Positions 52,309 to 56,411 of a stretch of 56,411 nucleotides of DNA are shown here, piece after piece (position 1 is the first letter of the stretch; each line of letters starts with the position of its first letter). The notes below the pieces were generated by a model. The model searched no databases, had not been told where the DNA came from, and worked only from the letters and a program-made list of their open reading frames with translations. A program made the translations under genes and the position numbers. Source of the DNA: a virus; the IMG/VR virus record IMGVR_UViG_3300010389_000014, positions 5,196 through 61,606 of that record; one strand, 5' to 3'.

Positions 52309-54849
52309 ATGGTGACTTATTCGAAATTGACCGTGAGGGAACACTATTGTTCCGATGACCCCATGATCATTGAGCGCATGGGGCCAATGAAGTTTCCTAT
52401 TCTCGATGCCGCAATCGAAACCGGTGTCGGAAGTAGTTGGGCAGTGACGAGATACTCCTATCCGCGCAACCAACAAGAGTTTGCATCCCTGACTGCTCTC
52501 ATCAAAGGGCACACATATTCCGAGCACAAGATAGGTGACGTTGTTCGTGAGCACACGCCGAGTTCTTCGACGGGTTCCAACATCATCGTCGCCAATGCTG
52601 CAGGTAACAAGATCACCGTCATTCGTGGGGATTGGTCTTTGGCCGATCTTGGTCTTGAGGTTCGTCAGGGCCTTGAGATCAACGAGGATGGCGAGACTGT
52701 AGTTTCCGTTGGCAAAGAAGCGAAGCGGATGAAAGCTTTCGCGCGCCCTTTCCGTATCCATACTCGTCGCGAAGAAGGCCTTCGTGTATTGGTGATGGAT
52801 CCCGGCCAGCATCCGATGGTCTATGATGGGGCTTCTCTCATCTCTGAAGAACTTGTTCTCGAATGCATCGGAAACCTTTCCTATCCCGTGCACAAGTACT
52901 TCAACTATCCTCTGATTCGCAACTACATGCTTGAGCAGCGCATCTTCAATGGTGTGCTGTTGGGCAGACTGATCGACATCGACACTGGTGAGAACATCAA
53001 CAAGATGGGTAAGGGTCAGTACATCCGTTGCCAGTTGCCGCCCGGTGTAGACATTGTAACGACCCCTGACAACCTCAAATCAGAGATTGCGGGTAGTTTG
53101 CATGCTTTCGTCGGCATCGAGCCACAGGGCCCCAAAACGGCTAGGGAAGATCAGCAGACTGTAGCCAACCATTGGTTCTTCTGCGAACCTGAAGACTGCA
53201 AAGAACGTCTTGATGATGAAGCAACGAACAACCTGGACCATGTGTTCAGCGGTAAGTTTCGTGAGTCAGTGCGTAGTCTTTCTTCGTTGACATTTCGTTC
53301 TGATGATGCCTTTACCGAGACATCGTTTGCTGCAACTCAGAAGTGGCGCACAGAAGCTTGGGCTTTGCATGGGGGTTCCTATCTTTGGAGTCCCTGGCTT
53401 ACTCAGCAGATTGCGAACATGTGGGTGCGTACCCTCGGTTGGCGTACAGCCAATTGGGAGAACAGCCTCAAGGTGAGAATCCCTTGCGCCAAGCGTGCAC
53501 AGGTTGTCACTGAAAGTCTGGTCAATCTCTGGCGCACCTATGAAGACATAGAGCCTATTGAAATTGAACATGGGCAGCTACGTTGGGATGAACATCTCCA
53601 AGTTGGCGTGGTCAGCGATGAGGATTGGGAAAACATCGTCTATGCTTCGCATGGCGGTTGTGATCTTGATGACTTCTTTGTTATCCGTTGGGTGACCTTT
53701 GAAGATGATTACAAGATCATCATCAACCGAAGCCCGAATGCTCGTGGTGAGTATTCTGTTTGGGATTATGTGTCAAATGACTGGTTCCCCGAACATAAAA
53801 AAGCAGATGGATCCATGATTTCATTTCCCTTCTTGAGCACCGATCTTGCTCCAATGCAGATCCTCGATGCTCTTGAAGAAGGGGTGACTTCTTATGTCCA
53901 GTTGCCTTCAGAAACTCGTGAGCGCCCTGTTTATGCAGGTCAGCAGGTATATGACAACACTTCTTGTCTGAAGTCTGTTGCTCAGGTGATGGAAGTCGAA
54001 GGCGGCTATGGTCAATATGAGTTGGCAGTTCGCGCTCTCAATTCTGTTGATCCATTTGTCTTTGATGAGGTTGCAATCAATTCGGAATCTGCCGTCGATG
54101 CATTTGCACAGGCGGGATCTGCTGAAGATCAGCGGTTCATCATTTCCGATCGTGATCGCATTCTCGAACGAATCATCACGAACTTCATTGCTGTCGATAG
54201 CTACATTGGTCCTCGACTGGGCAACAACAATGTGTTGACCTCTGTCGAAAGACCAATATCGAAGTTGAAGCTTATCACACGTCAGGTCATAGAAAAGTAT
54301 GAGAATACTGTTCGTGCCCGACTCAGCATGCTTGAAGAGCCCACTTGGCTTGCAGAGCTTGGTGATAATAATCATCTTCCTTCAGCACGTAAGCTTCTTC
54401 GACACAGCCGCAATTCGATGTTCATGGCTAATCGAAAAGTAAATGAAGTAACTGCACCAGTTACTCGTGGCGCCAACGAAGACCAAAACGATATCCTTGC
54501 ACACTTCTTTGCAAAGATACCTGCTGGTAAGACTCGTCACAAGTATGCTCTTGCCTTCTGGCATGCGTGCTGGACAACTCCTACTTCTTCTGGTAAGATC
54601 TCTGATCAGCCGGTATTCGGAACTGGAGTTTATGACTATGTGCTCGAAGCCCTGATATACTATGGGATTCTATTCGAGCCCTATGTCGATCCCAATGGGC
54701 ACGTACATCGAAAGAGTGCAATGCGATATGATGGGAATCATAATTGCGTTGCAATCTGCACCAGCTGTAATGAGGAACTCACAATTCCTACTTCAGCACT
54801 CGATGCTTATTGGGAAGCGCAAGGATGTTGTAGAGCTTGTCGCTCTTGA
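52309..54849 (+). CDS. 846-residue protein, paralogue of 33291 gene; DPBB polymerase-like motifs (weak)
   Basis: 846 residues. Aligned blocks with the 33291 protein: IVTTPDNLKSE, LKVRIPCAKRAQVVTESL, HGGCDLDDFFVIRW (~residue 447), NRSPNARGEYSVWDY, SDRDRILERI; identity is low overall. GGCDLDDFFVI and AVDAFAQAG recall GGDLDGDeyfVi and AVDfpKtG of eukaryotic-type RdRPs, but the DxDGD triad lacks its Gly. C-terminal zinc ribbon CTSCNEEL...CCRACRS is absent from the paralogue. Function unproven. Confidence 0.55.
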   Translation: MVTYSKLTVREHYCSDDPMIIERMGPMKFPILDAAIETGVGSSWAVTRYSYPRNQQEFASLTALIKGHTYSEHKIGDVVREHTPSSSTGSNIIVANAAGNKITVIRGDWSLADLGLEVRQGLEINEDGETVVSVGKEAKRMKAFARPFRIHTRREEGLRVLVMDPGQHPMVYDGASLISEELVLECIGNLSYPVHKYFNYPLIRNYMLEQRIFNGVLLGRLIDIDTGENINKMGKGQYIRCQLPPGVDIVTTPDNLKSEIAGSLHAFVGIEPQGPKTAREDQQTVANHWFFCEPEDCKERLDDEATNNLDHVFSGKFRESVRSLSSLTFRSDDAFTETSFAATQKWRTEAWALHGGSYLWSPWLTQQIANMWVRTLGWRTANWENSLKVRIPCAKRAQVVTESLVNLWRTYEDIEPIEIEHGQLRWDEHLQVGVVSDEDWENIVYASHGGCDLDDFFVIRWVTFEDDYKIIINRSPNARGEYSVWDYVSNDWFPEHKKADGSMISFPFLSTDLAPMQILDALEEGVTSYVQLPSETRERPVYAGQQVYDNTSCLKSVAQVMEVEGGYGQYELAVRALNSVDPFVFDEVAINSESAVDAFAQAGSAEDQRFIISDRDRILERIITNFIAVDSYIGPRLGNNNVLTSVERPISKLKLITRQVIEKYENTVRARLSMLEEPTWLAELGDNNHLPSARKLLRHSRNSMFMANRKVNEVTAPVTRGANEDQNDILAHFFAKIPAGKTRHKYALAFWHACWTTPTSSGKISDQPVFGTGVYDYVLEALIYYGILFEPYVDPNGHVHRKSAMRYDGNHNCVAICTSCNEELTIPTSALDAYWEAQGCCRACRS

Positions 54850-54884
54850 CATCGGTGACACATCTCCGTCGGAGATACGGGAGT

Positions 54885-54933
54885 AGACGGGGAGGGAACC
54901 AAACCCTTGATAGGTTGGGACCCCTCCCCGTCT
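54885..54933 (+). terminator. Strong terminator-like hairpin
   Basis: AGACGGGGAGG pairs with CCTCCCCGTCT; loop of 27 with inner GGGAACC/GGTTGGGA pairing. 35 bases after the large gene; followed by GCTGATATAAAAG, only weakly U-rich. Confidence 0.6.
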
Positions 54934-54989
54934 GCTGATATAAAAGTAAAGACGTCAGGCAATGATTACACCGAAATTAAAAGGACGCT

Positions 54990-55049
54990 ATGAGAAAAGC
55001 AGTTGAGCTTGTAGAAGAACTCAGAAAAGTCTCTGACCAGATAGCTTAG
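54990..55049 (+). CDS. 19-residue peptide
   Basis: MRKAVELVEELRKVSDQIA, an amphipathic helix, with AAAGGA 5 bases upstream. A GGTACGTGCC/GGTACGTACC hairpin starts at its stop. Confidence 0.45.
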   Translation: MRKAVELVEELRKVSDQIA

Positions 55050-55091
55050 GGTACGTGCCTGTGATGGTACGTACCCCGCCTCCAACCCCTT

Positions 55092-55165
55092 GGGGGTGTA
55101 GCTCAGCGGTCAGAGCAGCGAGCCTTATAAGTCGTGTGTCGAGAGTTCGATCCTCTCCACCCCTA
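55092..55165 (+). tRNA. tRNA with irregular anticodon arm (TAT or TTA)
   Basis: Acceptor GGGGGTG/CACCCCT, D-arm GCTC/GAGC, T-arm GAGAG-TTCGATC-CTCTC, discriminator A. The anticodon arm GCGAGCCTTATAAGTCGT has only four good pairs and an 8-base loop, so the anticodon (TAT, Ile, most likely) is unsure and the tRNA may be degenerate. Confidence 0.65.
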
Positions 55166-55182
55166 CTGAGAAAGTGTATTTT

Positions 55183-55254
55183 ATGGTAATGGTTTCACCA
55201 TTCGAGTGCCCAAACTGTGGTACTCATAGAGTTTGTCTATACAATACGCATTAA
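55183..55254 (+). CDS. 23-residue zinc-knuckle peptide
   Basis: MVMVSPFECPNCGTHRVCLYNTH: CxxC plus Cys and His can hold one zinc. GAAAG upstream. Confidence 0.4.
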   Translation: MVMVSPFECPNCGTHRVCLYNTH

Positions 55255-55283
55255 AAAGAAACCTAGAAAAATTGGAGCAATTC

Positions 55284-55349
55284 ATGCCATTGTTATATTT
55301 CATTCTCATAGTTCTTCTGGTGTGGATTGTCATCCAGACTAAGCGTTGA
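55284..55349 (+). CDS. 21-residue membrane peptide
   Basis: MPLLYFILIVLLVWIVIQTKR, one span, with TTGGAG 6 bases upstream. Third such tiny membrane peptide in the window. Confidence 0.45.
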   Translation: MPLLYFILIVLLVWIVIQTKR

Positions 55350-55351
55350 AC

Positions 55352-55813
55352 ATGCCAGAGAAACTCCCACGCAAACCAAAACTTCCCAAACATTTCAGTA
55401 GACATTCTCAACCTCGATATCCAATCGAGCCTGAACCCACGATAAAAGATCGTACTGTTGTTCATTCTGTCGAAGTATACGATTATTCAGATGAGATAAA
55501 CGATACTCTTGCAGCTCTTTTAGAACAATATCCTCTTGAAGAGTACTCTTACGTTCTAGACATAAGCGGCTATCATGATTATCATGATTCAATTGGGATA
55601 AACGCCTCTTTTCAAATTTACAACAAGGGTGAGATTCCTAATCCTAGATACGAAGAACTCAAAGCAAAGTATGATCAAGACCGTGCCAACGTAAGAGAAG
55701 CTCGCAAAGAGTGGAAGAAGAACTTAGCTATTCTTAAAGCCTGGGAAGAAGAATGTCAAGAGATACGAGAACGCAATCAGTATGAAAAACTTAGAAAGAA
55801 ATTCCAATCATGA
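55352..55813 (+). CDS. Hypothetical charged protein
   Basis: 153 residues: Pro/Lys/Arg start (PEKLPRKPKLPKHFSRH), central acidic/aromatic part (SYVLDISGYHDYHDSIG), and a long basic coiled coil to the end. Overlaps the next gene by 4 bp (ATGA). Unknown. Confidence 0.55.
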   Translation: MPEKLPRKPKLPKHFSRHSQPRYPIEPEPTIKDRTVVHSVEVYDYSDEINDTLAALLEQYPLEEYSYVLDISGYHDYHDSIGINASFQIYNKGEIPNPRYEELKAKYDQDRANVREARKEWKKNLAILKAWEEECQEIRERNQYEKLRKKFQS

Positions 55814-56193
55814 GTTCTGATAACTTTCATTTTGTCGCCAAGTCTGGCAAGAAGTATCCTAATCTCAGTGCATCAGTCTATGACATAAGCAAAGTCTCTG
55901 AACGCCTTTTGATCTACATGGGCAAAAAAGAAGGCGACTTCGATGAATTCAAAGACTATGCCGAGTATGGAACTTTCCATGAAAGCGATCACAAGTGCTA
56001 AACGCTGGAAAAGCTTCTTGATGACATAGAAGAACTACAGCGCCAGATCAATCCCGACAGTAAACTTCAACGATGTGATCAGACAATGCATCATTTTTGT
56101 GATGAAGAAGATACCCATGGTGAACGATTGAAATGTGAACTCTTCTTTGGTCACCCCGGTCTTCATAAAGCTTATGAAGTAAACTGGAAGTAG
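55810..56193 (+). CDS. Gene interrupted by an in-frame TAA
   Basis: 63 residues (MSSDNFHFVAKSGKKYPNLS...SDHKC), TAA at 55999-56001, then 63 more sense codons in the same frame (TLEKLLDDIEELQRQ...KAYEVNWK) up to TAG at 56193. The second half has no start codon with a ribosome site. Either one 127-residue protein broken by a nonsense change, or readthrough. Confidence 0.45.
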
Positions 56194-56294
56194 CTCACTG
56201 TGCCAATAATTCAAAGAACACAGTCATCAATGAGTATGCTGCCCTACCTGCCCGTTTTAACGTACTAGAAGTTGATGGTCTTCACGAGGACAAG

Positions 56295-56411
56295 ATGAAC
56301 TGGGGCGAAGGTCCCTGGCAAGACGAACCCGATCGTGTTGATTACATCCAGGAAGAGATTCAGTATTATGGGCGCGAGTTCGACGAATTAATGTTAGCTA
56401 AGATTCTGGCA
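56295..56411 (+). CDS. Partial gene at right edge
   Basis: ATG with GAGGA four bases upstream; 39 residues visible (MNWGEGPWQDEPDRVDYIQE...). The frame is open to the window end and also ~30 codons upstream of the ATG. Acidic; unknown. Confidence 0.4.
   Translation, partial: MNWGEGPWQDEPDRVDYIQEEIQYYGREFDELMLAKILA

Overview
The window is part of the genome of a large tailed double-stranded DNA phage (Caudoviricetes). It holds a virion and DNA-packaging block (terminase large subunit, portal, prohead protease with scaffold, start of a capsid gene, tail fibres), a phage RecA, SSB, DNA ligase, tRNAs, an HNH endonuclease and many very small genes. An actinobacterial host is my best guess but is not proven. 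The pointers are apparently leaderless start sites (a -10 box 5-7 nt before ATG), strongly C-ending codons in what look like highly expressed genes, and GC-rich foreign islands.

Layout. (1) 1-23.05 kb, minus strand, moderately AT-rich: a late operon reading leftwards from an AAA+ ClpB-like ATPase, through basic proteins, a 956-residue protein with a DEDDh exonuclease domain, an intein-split terminase, tail proteins and fibres, portal, glycosyltransferase and protease-scaffold, to the start of the probable major capsid gene at the left edge. A GC-rich foreign block (about 6.48-8.39 kb) replaced the fibre tip and left the old fibre C-terminus as an orphan. (2) 23.4-27.3 kb: a divergent promoter, then recA, a zinc-ribbon gene, peptide deformylase, and leftward an alpha/beta hydrolase and small genes. 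(3) 27.4-35.8 kb, plus strand, GC-rich: an array of tiny genes separated by structured RNA modules, then a 770-818-residue protein. (4) 35.8-36.8 kb: about 0.9 kb without a convincing gene, with hairpins and iteron-like repeats (possible origin). (5) 36.8-54.9 kb, plus strand: small membrane and zinc proteins, SSB, a DUF6197-like protein, a 2OG-Fe(II) oxygenase-like protein, DNA ligase, NADAR and DUF4326 proteins, a tRNA split by an HNH/tRNA insertion, a second GC-rich island with a TNase-like nuclease, and an 846-residue paralogue of the 770-818-residue protein. (6) 54.9 kb to the right edge: a terminator, a tRNA and small genes.

The most unusual feature is RNA-level punctuation. In 27.4-33.4 kb almost every start site has its Shine-Dalgarno sequence inside a small hairpin whose stem covaries between genes (16 cases in all, one of them at 35.8 kb). 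Upstream there is a second hairpin, and before that either a long hairpin starting at the previous stop codon (8 related copies plus two variants) or a tRNA-like structure with a real T-arm (3 copies, acceptor-like stem covarying). From 35.7 to 50.5 kb another element takes over: a hairpin with an exactly 11-nt loop (TGnnn...AAAC) and a covarying stem, usually upstream of a start codon. I recognise none of these as a named RNA family.

How the genes may work together: the left operon builds and fills the capsid; RecA, SSB, ligase and exonuclease serve replication and recombination; NADAR, DUF4326 and SLOG proteins suggest NAD/ADP-ribose or nucleotide chemistry used against host defences (inference); the dense small-gene arrays are typical of early host-takeover regions. 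All function calls rest on motifs read by eye; no database search was done.
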